DNA from: CAG-791 sp963591995
Lineage (GTDB): Bacteria; Bacillota; Clostridia; Lachnospirales; Lachnospiraceae
Direction: 5' to 3'
Assembly: GCA_963591995.1 (NCBI GenBank)
Contig: CAVAUJ010000062.1
Span: 1-14,662, forward strand
DNA: 14,662 nucleotides
Positions within the stretch are counted from its first letter, which is position 1. Each line of letters begins with the position of its first letter. The notes beneath the pieces were generated by a model. That model made no database searches and was not told the origin of the DNA. It was given only the letters and a program-made list of their open reading frames with translations. Shown one piece after another: positions 7,363-14,630 of the stretch. The translations under genes and the position numbers were made by a program.

Positions 7363-7387
7363 AGAACAGAAGAGGAGCGAAGAGAGT

Positions 7388-8863
7388 ATGGAAATCCTGT
7401 ATCGCAGCACACGCAGCGACAACGAGAAGGTTACGGCCTCACAGGCGATTCTGAAGGGGCTGGCGGATGACGGCGGATTGTTCGTTCCGACGGAGCTTCC
7501 GAAGCTGGATGTCACACTGGAGGCTCTGGCCGGCATGAATTATCAGCAGGTCGCCTATGAGGTGATGAAGCTGTTCCTGACCGATTATACCGAGGAGGAG
7601 CTCAAGGCCTGCATCGCGGCAGCGTACGATGATAAATTCGATACGCCGGTGATCGCACCGCTGAAGGAAGCCAACGGGGCACAGTATCTGGAGCTGTTCC
7701 ACGGAGCGACCATTGCCTTTAAGGACATGGCACTTTCCATTCTGCCGCATCTGATGATCACGGCGGCGCGAAAGAACCATGAGGAGAAGGAAATTGTCAT
7801 TCTGACCGCAACCTCCGGCGATACCGGAAAGGCAGCGCTGGCCGGCTTTGCCGATGTACCGGGGACGAGGATCATTGTGTTCTATCCCAAGGACGGGGTA
7901 TCGTCCATTCAGGAGCGGCAGATGGTGACGCAGAAGGGCGACAACACCTGTGTCATCGCAATCCGCGGCAATTTTGACGACGCACAAAGCGGTGTGAAGA
8001 AGATTTTCACAGATCCCCGGCAGAAGGAGAAGCTGGCCGCGGCAGGCTTTCAGTTCTCATCGGCCAATTCCATCAACATCGGTCGTCTGGTGCCGCAGAT
8101 CGCGTACTATGTCTGGGCCTATACCAGACTGCAGACAAAGGATCCGGTGAACTTCGTGGTACCCACGGGAAACTTCGGCAATATTCTGGCGGGCTACTAT
8201 GCCATGAAGCTGGGGATTCCGGTTCACAGGCTGATCTGTGCTTCGAACAGCAACAAGGTGCTGTTCGACTTTTTCCGGACCGGCGAGTATGACCGGAACC
8301 GGGCATTTGTTCTGACGTCTTCTCCCTCCATGGATATTCTGATTTCTTCGAATCTGGAGCGCCTGATCTTCCATATCGCGGGAAACGATGCCGGGGCCAA
8401 TGCCGCATTCATGAAGAATTTAACGGAGGATGGCCGCTACCATATCAGCGATGCGATGCGGGAGCAGCTGTCGGATTTCTACGGCGGCTGGGCCTCGGAG
8501 GAGGAAACCGCGGAGGAGATCCGCACGCGCTATGAAAAGGATCGGTACGTCATCGATCCGCACACCGCCGTGGCGTCTGCCGTCTACGGCCAATACCGAA
8601 AGGAGACCGGTGATACGACGAAGACCGTGATCGTTTCTACCGCTTCGCCGTTCAAATTTGAAACCTCTGTGATGTCGGCGCTGGGACAGCCCCACGATCT
8701 GCCGGATCTGGAGCTGGCGGATGCGCTCTCAAAGATCAGCGGCGTTGCCGTTCCCGCAGCCGTGTCCGGCCTTCGGGATGCGGAGGTCCGTCATACCACG
8801 GTTTGCGGCAAAGAGGTGGAGGCAATGACGGCCGAGGTGGATCGCTTCCTTGGTCTTCGCTAA
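7388..8863 (+). CDS. thrC: Threonine synthase (PLP-dependent)
   Basis: Converts O-phospho-L-homoserine to L-threonine plus phosphate, the last step of threonine biosynthesis, in the cytoplasm. The 491-residue length fits the longer bacterial type. The N-terminus (YRSTRSDNEKVTASQAILKGLADDGGLFVP) is the threonine synthase N-terminal domain. FHGATIAFKDMAL (104-116) carries the expected PLP-lysine, Lys112, and TSGDTGKAALAG (142-153) is the phosphate/PLP-binding loop. PTGNFGNILAGYYAMKLG matches the second conserved PLP-contact block. AGGAG at 7373-7377 lies 10 nt upstream of the ATG. No other threonine-pathway gene (hom, thrB) is in the window, and no attenuator peptide rich in Thr/Ile codons is visible in the short spacer. 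It could be read from the upstream rnfCD transcript or from an unrecognised promoter. Confidence 0.95.
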   Translation: MEILYRSTRSDNEKVTASQAILKGLADDGGLFVPTELPKLDVTLEALAGMNYQQVAYEVMKLFLTDYTEEELKACIAAAYDDKFDTPVIAPLKEANGAQYLELFHGATIAFKDMALSILPHLMITAARKNHEEKEIVILTATSGDTGKAALAGFADVPGTRIIVFYPKDGVSSIQERQMVTQKGDNTCVIAIRGNFDDAQSGVKKIFTDPRQKEKLAAAGFQFSSANSINIGRLVPQIAYYVWAYTRLQTKDPVNFVVPTGNFGNILAGYYAMKLGIPVHRLICASNSNKVLFDFFRTGEYDRNRAFVLTSSPSMDILISSNLERLIFHIAGNDAGANAAFMKNLTEDGRYHISDAMREQLSDFYGGWASEEETAEEIRTRYEKDRYVIDPHTAVASAVYGQYRKETGDTTKTVIVSTASPFKFETSVMSALGQPHDLPDLELADALSKISGVAVPAAVSGLRDAEVRHTTVCGKEVEAMTAEVDRFLGLR

Positions 8864-8926
8864 AGCCGGGAACGCAATCGAAGGATGCGGTGCGAAGGAT
8901 ACAGAAGCTGCAGAAAGGAGCATGCA

Positions 8927-10765
8927 ATGAACGGAAGGGAAGCGGCGCAGAATCTTGCGAAGCTGCGCGTTGTGATGAAGGAGCGGGGAGTAGACACGCT
9001 GCTGATTCCCACGGCGGATTATCATAATTCGGAATACGTGGCACCCTGCTTTAAGGCAAGGGAGCACTACAGCGGGTTTACCGGTTCGGCCGGCGTACTG
9101 GCTGTGCGCCCGGAAGAGGCGGCACTCTGGACCGACGGACGCTATTTCATTCAGGCGGCTGCGGAGCTGGAGGGCAGCGGCGTAGAGCTGATGCGGATGG
9201 GAGAGCCGGGGGTACCGACACTCCATGCGTGGCTGCAGGAGGTGATGCCGGAAAATGCCGTGCTTGCCTTTGACGGCAGATGCATCACGAGAAAAGAGGG
9301 AGCGGAGCTGGCAGAGCTTCTTTCGCCGAAGGGAATTACCTTCCTCACGGGGGAGGATCTTGCGGCGCAGGCCTGGGAGGACCGGCCGTCGCTGCCCTGC
9401 ACCTCGGTGTTCCTTCTGGATGCCGACAAATATGCCGGGGAGACGACAGCGTCCAAGCTGGAAAGGCTGCGGCAGGAAATGGCCGCGCAAAAGGCAGATG
9501 CCTATGTCAGCGGCAAGCTGGATGAGATCATGTGGCTGTACAACATTCGGGCCAACGATGTGGAGTACAATCCGGTTGCCCTTTCCTACACGGTGGTGAC
9601 ACGGGACCGGGCGGTTCTGTATCTTCAGGAAAAGGAAGTGACGCCCGAGCTGCGGGAATATGCAGAGGCCAATGCGGTGGAGCTGCGTTCCTATGCGGCA
9701 TTTCTGCCGGATCTGGCAAAGGGGGATTCCTTCGGCCTTCCGAGAGGAGAAGCCGGGAAATGCAGGATGTGGATTGATCCGGAGAATGCCAGCTATGCCC
9801 TGGCTGCCGCAGCTGCAGAAGGCGGCAGCAGTGAGCTGCTGGAGTCTTCGAGCCCGCTGGAATATATGAAGGCGATCCGCAACGAGACAGAGATCCGTAA
9901 TTTCAAGGACATCTACATTGAGGACAGCGCGGTTCTGACGAAATTCATCTTCTGGCTCAAGAAGAGCATCCGGGAGGGAGCTTCCCTGACGGAGGGATCC
10001 GCGGCAGCACAGCTGGATCGCATGAGAGCAGGCATTTCGGATTATGTGGAGCTCTCCTTCGGCACGATTTCGGCCTACGGTCCGAACGCTGCGATGATGC
10101 ACTATGAGCCGGACGAAAACGGCGGAGCACAGCTGCAGCCCGAGGGAATGCTGCTCGTGGATTCCGGCGGACACTACCTTCGGGGCACGACGGATGTGAC
10201 GAGGACGATGTCTCTTGGACCGGTCAGCGAGGAGATGAAGGAGAGCTATACGCTGACAGCCATCTCACAGCTGCAGATGATGGGGACCGTATTCCTGGAA
10301 GGCTGCAACGGAATGAGTCTGGATATCATGGCGCGGGAGCCGATGTGGCGGCGCGGCATGGATTATAAATGCGGCACGGGACACGGAATCGGCTATCTTC
10401 TGAATGTGCACGAGGGACCGCACAGCCTGCGCTGGAGAGCGCGTGCGGCGGCGGATACAACACCGCTGGCACCGGGGATGGTGGTGTCGGATGAACCCGG
10501 CGTGTACAAGGGCGGTCAATACGGCATCCGGATCGAAACCATTCTTTTGTGCAAGGAGTGGGGCACCACAACGGATGGTCATTTCCTTTGCTTTGAGCCG
10601 CTGACCTATGTTCCGCTTGATCGGGAGCTGCTCGATCCGCAGCTGCTGACACCGGATACGAAAAAGCTGCTGAATGACTATCACCGACAGGTGGTGGAGA
10701 AGATTTCTCCCTATCTGGAGGATGAGGAGAGAGACTGGCTTGTAAAGGAATGTGCGGCACTTTGA
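8927..10765 (+). CDS. Xaa-Pro aminopeptidase, M24B family (aminopeptidase P, long form)
   Basis: Removes an N-terminal residue that precedes proline, and is expected to be a cytoplasmic di-metal enzyme. From the chosen start the product has 612 residues, close to the roughly 600-residue long form with two creatinase-N-like domains (about 1-130 and 145-300), a pita-bread M24 domain (about 310-540) and a short C-terminal M24 domain. Metal ligands are visible at Asp412 (LLVDSGGHY), Asp423 (TTDVTRT), His486 (GTGHGIGYLLNVHEGPHS), Glu523 (SDEPGVY) and Glu537 (GIRIETI), so the active site looks complete. The frame is open to an ATG at 8885, but AAAGGAG (8914-8920) sits 6 nt before the ATG at 8927, which also gives the better N-terminus MNGREAAQNL. 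The gene lies 63 nt after thrC and 27 nt before the SDR gene, consistent with co-transcription. The physiological substrate is unknown. Confidence 0.92.
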   Translation: MNGREAAQNLAKLRVVMKERGVDTLLIPTADYHNSEYVAPCFKAREHYSGFTGSAGVLAVRPEEAALWTDGRYFIQAAAELEGSGVELMRMGEPGVPTLHAWLQEVMPENAVLAFDGRCITRKEGAELAELLSPKGITFLTGEDLAAQAWEDRPSLPCTSVFLLDADKYAGETTASKLERLRQEMAAQKADAYVSGKLDEIMWLYNIRANDVEYNPVALSYTVVTRDRAVLYLQEKEVTPELREYAEANAVELRSYAAFLPDLAKGDSFGLPRGEAGKCRMWIDPENASYALAAAAAEGGSSELLESSSPLEYMKAIRNETEIRNFKDIYIEDSAVLTKFIFWLKKSIREGASLTEGSAAAQLDRMRAGISDYVELSFGTISAYGPNAAMMHYEPDENGGAQLQPEGMLLVDSGGHYLRGTTDVTRTMSLGPVSEEMKESYTLTAISQLQMMGTVFLEGCNGMSLDIMAREPMWRRGMDYKCGTGHGIGYLLNVHEGPHSLRWRARAAADTTPLAPGMVVSDEPGVYKGGQYGIRIETILLCKEWGTTTDGHFLCFEPLTYVPLDRELLDPQLLTPDTKKLLNDYHRQVVEKISPYLEDEERDWLVKECAAL

Positions 10766-10792
10766 TCGGAATCGGACGCAGGGAGGCCATAC

Positions 10793-11890
10793 ATGAAGGA
10801 CAACAGACAGGAGACCGCAGATCCCGTTCTGCAGAAGGATCTGGAACGCGTGGCAGATGATGCCTTGCTGCTGGAGGGACTGCGCGGAAAGCGTATTGCG
10901 GTTACCGGTGCTACGGGGCTTGTGGGATCCTGGCTCATTCGTGCGCTCGCATGTATGAACCGCCGGCACGATGCGGGAATGCACATCTGCGGCATTTTGC
11001 GGAGCAGAGAAAAGGCAAAGAGAATTTACGGCGCGGCATTCATGGAGCGGGACGATGTCTCCTTCCTTGAGGCGGACATTACGCAGGCAATTCCTGCGGA
11101 GGATGCGGCGGTCGATCTTGTGATCCACGGCGCAGCCGTCACGGCGTCGAGAACCATGGTGGAACAGCCGGTGGAAACCATTCTGACGGCCATTGAAGGA
11201 ACCAAACATGTTCTGGACTATGCAAGAGCGGGCGGTGCATCCTGCTTTGTCTATCTTTCGAGCATGGAGATGTACGGCAGCCTGGAGGAGAGCGGCAGCA
11301 CCAGGGCAACGGAAGACCGGCTCGGATGGCTGGATCTGACCAAGGTTCGCTCCAACTACCCGGAGAGCAAGCGGATGTGCGAGAACCTGTGCATCGGCTA
11401 TGGGAAGGAGTACGGGCTGGAGGTTAAGATCGCGAGGCTGTCGCAGACCTTCGGAGCGGGAATTCTTCCGTGGGAGAACCGCGTGTTCGCACAGTTTGCA
11501 AGGAGTGCCATGGCAGGGGAGAATATCGTCCTGCACACGCGGGGACTTTCGGAGGGAAACTATTGCTACACCGGGGACTGTGTTCGCGGAATTCTGACCA
11601 TCGCGCTGAAGGGCAGGGCGATGGAAGCGTACAATGTTTCGAATGAGAGCACGCATACCACCATAGCCGGAATGGCGGAGATGGTGGCCGGGAAGCTGGC
11701 AGGAGGAAGGATCCGGGTGGTTTACGACATTCCGGAGGAGAACTGCTATGGCTACGCGGCGGATGTAAAGCTCCTGCTGGACGCCTCCAGGCTGCGCAGG
11801 CTCGGCTGGGAGCCGGAGGTCGGTCTGGAAGAAATGTATCGGCGGATGATGGCTTCCATGCGCTTTGCGGAAAAAGGGCCGGTCGGTTAG
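10793..11890 (+). CDS. NAD-dependent epimerase/dehydratase, extended SDR family (nucleotide-sugar type)
   Basis: The 365-residue protein has the extended SDR layout. The Rossmann motif is TGATGLVG (38-45), and an acidic patch EADI (93-96) would fit the adenine pocket. HGAAVT (112-117) and YLSSMEMYG (154-162) follow, with the catalytic pair Tyr189-x3-Lys193 (YPESK) and Ser156/157 as the probable third member. The C-terminal half (NVSNESTHTTIAGMAEMVAG, then LGWEPEVGLEEMYRRMM) matches the substrate domain of NDP-sugar epimerases, 4,6-dehydratases and decarboxylases. The exact reaction cannot be told from sequence alone. GGGAGG (10781-10786) lies 6 nt before the start. The neighbouring GT4 enzyme and GlmM suggest cell-surface glycan assembly. 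Its first seven residues, MKDNRQE, nearly repeat those of the next gene (MKDNKQE). Its stop codon is part of a repeat also found at the end of glmM. Confidence 0.85.
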   Translation: MKDNRQETADPVLQKDLERVADDALLLEGLRGKRIAVTGATGLVGSWLIRALACMNRRHDAGMHICGILRSREKAKRIYGAAFMERDDVSFLEADITQAIPAEDAAVDLVIHGAAVTASRTMVEQPVETILTAIEGTKHVLDYARAGGASCFVYLSSMEMYGSLEESGSTRATEDRLGWLDLTKVRSNYPESKRMCENLCIGYGKEYGLEVKIARLSQTFGAGILPWENRVFAQFARSAMAGENIVLHTRGLSEGNYCYTGDCVRGILTIALKGRAMEAYNVSNESTHTTIAGMAEMVAGKLAGGRIRVVYDIPEENCYGYAADVKLLLDASRLRRLGWEPEVGLEEMYRRMMASMRFAEKGPVG

Positions 11891-11915
11891 GCCGGTTATT
11901 TCAGAATCGATGTAC
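11888..11915 (+). repeat. Bipartite repeat, copy 1, overlapping the SDR stop codon
   Basis: TAGGCCGGTTAT (11888-11899), 8 unlike bases, then CGATGTAC (11908-11915). The same 12 + 8 bases with the same 8-nt gap recur at 14542-14569. In both copies the initial TAG is the stop codon of the gene before. Here the sequence after CGATGTAC is not the mirror half, so no terminator hairpin with a T-tract forms, and transcription may continue into the glycosyltransferase gene. The rest of this 62-nt spacer holds only a weak ribosome binding site (AAGGA, 11944-11948). Confidence 0.75.
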
Positions 11916-11952
11916 CTGGCTGGATGCAAACGGCCGCGCGGATAAGGATAGA

Positions 11953-13122
11953 ATGAAGGATAACAAACAGGAAAAACCTTTTCGGGTTGCAATGATCGGA
12001 CAGAAACGGGTTCCGTCCAGAGAAGGCGGTGTGGAGGTCGTTGTCTGGGAACTGGCGAAGCGCTTCCGGGATCTCGGAATGCAGGTGGATTGCTACAACC
12101 GGTCCGGCTATACGATTGTTCCGAAGAGGGACTATGAACGCGTGCCCGGCAAGCGCGGATGGTATCGGGACGGAATCCGCATCATCACGGTTCCGACGGT
12201 GAGCAACGGCAAGCTCAATGCCATCGTATATTCCGGCTTTGCCGCCCTTCGCGCCCTTTTCGGCGGATATGACGTGATTCATTTTCACGCAGAGGGGCCC
12301 TGCCTTTTGTGCTGGCTGCCGAAGCTGTTCGGAATCCGGGTTGTGGCAACCATCCACGGCCTGGACTGGCAAAGGGCCAAATGGGGACATTTTGCCTCAA
12401 GGATGCTGAAGGCCGGGGAGCACATGGCGGTTCGCCATGCCGATGAAATCATTGTTCTCTCGAGGAACCTGCAGGAGTATTTTCTGCGGGAATACGGAAG
12501 AGAGACCCATTACATTTCCAACGGCATTACCAGACCGGAGAGGATCGCGGCGGAAGAGATCACAAGGCGCTGGGGACTGCAGACAGATGGCTATATCATG
12601 ACGCTGTGCCGCATCGTTCCGGAAAAGGGACTGCATTATCTTCTGGAGGCCTTTGCGGGCGTGCACACGGACAAAAAGCTCCTGCTGGCCGGCGGCCCCT
12701 CCAACGCAAAGGAGTATTACGAGGAGATCCGGGAGCTGGCGGCGCAGGATGACCGCGTGATTCTTGCCGGACTGGTGGAGGGGGACACCTTGGCAGAGCT
12801 GCTGTCCAATGCCTATCTTTTCGCATTGCCGTCGGATGTGGAGGGAATGTCGGTAAGCCTTCTGGAGGCAATGAGCTACGGCAATTGCTGTCTGATCTCC
12901 GACATTCGTGAGAGCACGGAGGTTGTGGAGGACCATGCGCCGGCCTTTCGCAAGGGCGATGTCGCCGATTTGCGCGGGAAGCTGCAGGAGCTGCTGGATC
13001 ACCCGGAGAAGGTAACCGCTTACCGTGAGGGAGCAGCGGACTATATCTGCAGCAAATACGGCTGGGAGGATGTGGTATCGGAAACCATAAAGCTGTACAG
13101 AAGCGGTGAGATGCACCGGTAA
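11953..13122 (+). CDS. Glycosyltransferase, family GT4 (GT-B fold)
   Basis: This 389-residue enzyme probably transfers a sugar from a nucleotide-sugar donor to a lipid-linked or surface glycan acceptor at the cytoplasmic membrane face. The N-terminal GT-B domain opens with VAMIGQKRVPSREGGVEVVVWELAK (no signal peptide), similar in style to rhamnosyl/galactosyl transferases with an N-terminal DUF1972-like segment, and carries IHFHAEGP (109-116) and TIHGLDWQR (133-141). The donor domain has CRIVPEKGLHYLLEAF (219-234, interrupted family motif R-x-x-P-E-K-G), LAGLVEG and the EX7E signature PSDVEGMSVSLLEAMSYG with Glu297 and Glu305. These are hallmarks of retaining GT4 enzymes. The start has only a weak AAGGA 4 nt upstream, suggesting low or coupled translation. 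It sits between the SDR gene and glmM, consistent with a glycan role. Donor and acceptor are unknown. Confidence 0.88.
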   Translation: MKDNKQEKPFRVAMIGQKRVPSREGGVEVVVWELAKRFRDLGMQVDCYNRSGYTIVPKRDYERVPGKRGWYRDGIRIITVPTVSNGKLNAIVYSGFAALRALFGGYDVIHFHAEGPCLLCWLPKLFGIRVVATIHGLDWQRAKWGHFASRMLKAGEHMAVRHADEIIVLSRNLQEYFLREYGRETHYISNGITRPERIAAEEITRRWGLQTDGYIMTLCRIVPEKGLHYLLEAFAGVHTDKKLLLAGGPSNAKEYYEEIRELAAQDDRVILAGLVEGDTLAELLSNAYLFALPSDVEGMSVSLLEAMSYGNCCLISDIRESTEVVEDHAPAFRKGDVADLRGKLQELLDHPEKVTAYREGAADYICSKYGWEDVVSETIKLYRSGEMHR

Positions 13123-13143
13123 TTCTGTGGAACGGGGAGGAAG

Positions 13144-14544
13144 ATGGGCCAATATTTCGGAACAGACGGCTTTCGCGGAGAGGCCGGTGTGGATCTGACC
13201 GCCGTGCATGCATTTGAAATCGGCCGGTTTCTGGGCTGGTATTACGGTGAAAAGAAGCGGGAAGCGGGCGAGGACGGACCGGCGCGTGTTGTGATCGGCA
13301 AGGACACTCGCCGGTCCAGCTATATGTACGAATATTCTCTGGTGGGCGGACTGGTGGCAAGCGGTGCGGATGCCTATCTGCTCCATGTGACGACGACACC
13401 GTCGGTCAGCTACATTGCCAGAGTGGACCGCTTCGACTGCGGCGTCATGATTACGGCAAGCCATAATCCGTTTCATGACAACGGCATCAAGCTGGTCAAT
13501 CGCCGCGGAGAGAAGATGGAAACGGAGGTCATCTCTCTGATTGAGGCCTGGCTGGATCATGTCCTGGCCGGAGCGGGCGCGCCGCCCTTTTGCTGCTTTG
13601 GCAAAGAGTGGGAGAGCCTCCCGTTTGCGGTGGGAGATGCCATCGGAACAACCGTGGATTATATCGCGGGACGCAACCGCTACATCGGCTATCTGATTTC
13701 TCTCGGCGTATATGATTTCCGCGGGGTCAAGGTGGGACTGGACTGCGCCAACGGCGGCAGCTGGTCGATTGCGAAGGCGGTATTCAACGCGCTGGGGGCA
13801 GAGACCTACCTCATGGGGGATCATCCCAACGGCCTTAACATCAACAAAAATGTCGGCTCCACCCATCTGGATCAGCTGCAGCGCTTTGTCCTGGAGAATC
13901 GGCTGGACGTCGGCTTTGCCTATGACGGGGATGCGGACCGGTGCCTTGCGGTGGATGAAAAGGGACAGGCGGTGACAGGAGATCACATTCTGTATCTGTA
14001 TGCCGTCTACATGAAGGAGCGTGGCAAGCTCCTGGACAACACCGTGGTAGCAACGGCGCAGTCCAATTACGGTCTGTTCACCGCATTGCGGGAGGCCGGA
14101 ATCGATTACATTCAGACCGAGGTGGGCGATAAATACGTCTACGAAGCCATGAAGCAATATGGCTACCGCATCGGCGGGGAGCAGACCGGACACATCATCT
14201 TCGGCAAGTATGCGACGACAGGGGACGGTATCCTCACCTCGTTGAAGGTGATGCAGGTCATGCTGGCAAGGAAGAAAAAGCTCTCGGAGCTGGCGGAGCC
14301 GGTAAAGCTCTATCCGCAGGTCCAATACGCGGTACGTGTGGAGGATAAGGATGCGGCCATGGAGGATCCGGCCCTGCAGCGTCTGCTGGAGGAGCTCCGG
14401 AAGGAGCTTGCGGGAAACGGCTCTCTTCTGGTCCGCAAATCCGGTACGGAACCGGTGATCCGGGTCGGCGTGGAGGCACAGACGAAGGAACGGGCCGAGG
14501 AGCTGGCCGCCGGAATTGTGTCGGTCATCCCCGGCAGGCTATAG
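13144..14544 (+). CDS. glmM: Phosphoglucosamine mutase (alpha-D-phosphohexomutase superfamily)
   Basis: Interconverts glucosamine-6-phosphate and glucosamine-1-phosphate, supplying UDP-GlcNAc for peptidoglycan and other glycans. The 466 residues carry all four phosphohexomutase loops: the phosphoserine loop TASHNP with Ser106 (104-109), the Mg-binding DGDAD (261-265), the sugar-specificity loop GEQTGH (345-350) and the phosphate loop RKSGTEP (431-437). GEQ-(S/T)-GH is the GlmM-type loop rather than the GEMSGH/GEESGG of phosphomanno- or phosphoglucomutases, and the N-terminus YFGTDGFRG is also GlmM-like. A manno/gluco specificity is less likely but not excluded. GGGGAGG (13134-13140) lies only 3 nt before the ATG, a tight but plausible spacing. 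The gene is 21 nt after the glycosyltransferase and ends at a terminator, so it is probably the last gene of its transcript. Confidence 0.9.
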   Translation: MGQYFGTDGFRGEAGVDLTAVHAFEIGRFLGWYYGEKKREAGEDGPARVVIGKDTRRSSYMYEYSLVGGLVASGADAYLLHVTTTPSVSYIARVDRFDCGVMITASHNPFHDNGIKLVNRRGEKMETEVISLIEAWLDHVLAGAGAPPFCCFGKEWESLPFAVGDAIGTTVDYIAGRNRYIGYLISLGVYDFRGVKVGLDCANGGSWSIAKAVFNALGAETYLMGDHPNGLNINKNVGSTHLDQLQRFVLENRLDVGFAYDGDADRCLAVDEKGQAVTGDHILYLYAVYMKERGKLLDNTVVATAQSNYGLFTALREAGIDYIQTEVGDKYVYEAMKQYGYRIGGEQTGHIIFGKYATTGDGILTSLKVMQVMLARKKKLSELAEPVKLYPQVQYAVRVEDKDAAMEDPALQRLLEELRKELAGNGSLLVRKSGTEPVIRVGVEAQTKERAEELAAGIVSVIPGRL

Positions 14545-14569
14545 GCCGGTTATATTGCAAACGATGTAC
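14542..14569 (+). repeat. Bipartite repeat, copy 2, overlapping the glmM stop codon
   Basis: TAGGCCGGTTAT (14542-14553), 8 bases, then CGATGTAC (14562-14569), matching copy 1 at 11888-11915 in both blocks and in gap length. Here it is the left half of a larger imperfect palindrome centred between 14570 and 14571. CGATGTACT mirrors AGTACATCG exactly, and TAGGCCGGTTAT faces ATAACTAGCCAA (14588-14599) with few mismatches. Confidence 0.8.
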
Positions 14570-14618
14570 TAGTACATCGATTTTTAAATAACTAGCCAAA
14601 CTAACTGGCCCTTTTTCC
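14544..14618 (+). terminator. Rho-independent terminator after glmM, with alternative pairings
   Basis: GGCCGGTTA (14544-14552) pairs with TAACTGGCC (14602-14610) over 9 bp with one G-U, followed at once by CTTTTTCC (14611-14618). Nested inside is the hairpin CGATGTA-CTAG-TACATCG (14562-14579) followed by ATTTTT (14580-14585). The same left arm can instead pair with ATAACTAGCC (14588-14597). So there are two stems, each followed by a T-tract, sharing one 5' arm. Either should stop transcription leaving glmM. Confidence 0.75.
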
Positions 14619-14630
14619 TGATTGCACGTG

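Noticed and set aside
8885..8926. Upstream extension of the M24B peptidase adding 14 residues
   Set aside because: The ATG at 8927 has a strong AAAGGAG 6 nt upstream. The extra residues (MRCEGYRSCRKEHA) are not family-like.
8729..11992. Two long - strand frames (481 and 575 codons) opposite the aminopeptidase and SDR genes
   Set aside because: Shadow frames of strongly biased G+C-rich genes, with no domain and conserved catalytic residues on the opposite strand.
12397..14325. 642-codon open frame on the - strand across the glycosyltransferase and glmM
   Set aside because: Same antisense pattern. The + strand carries complete GT4 and phosphohexomutase motifs, while the - strand product has none and no matching ribosome binding site.
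11888..14569. Insertion sequence or transposon bounded by the 28-nt direct repeats
   Set aside because: There is no transposase, integrase or inverted terminal repeat between the copies, and the enclosed genes are ordinary glycan genes. Kept only as a repeat observation.
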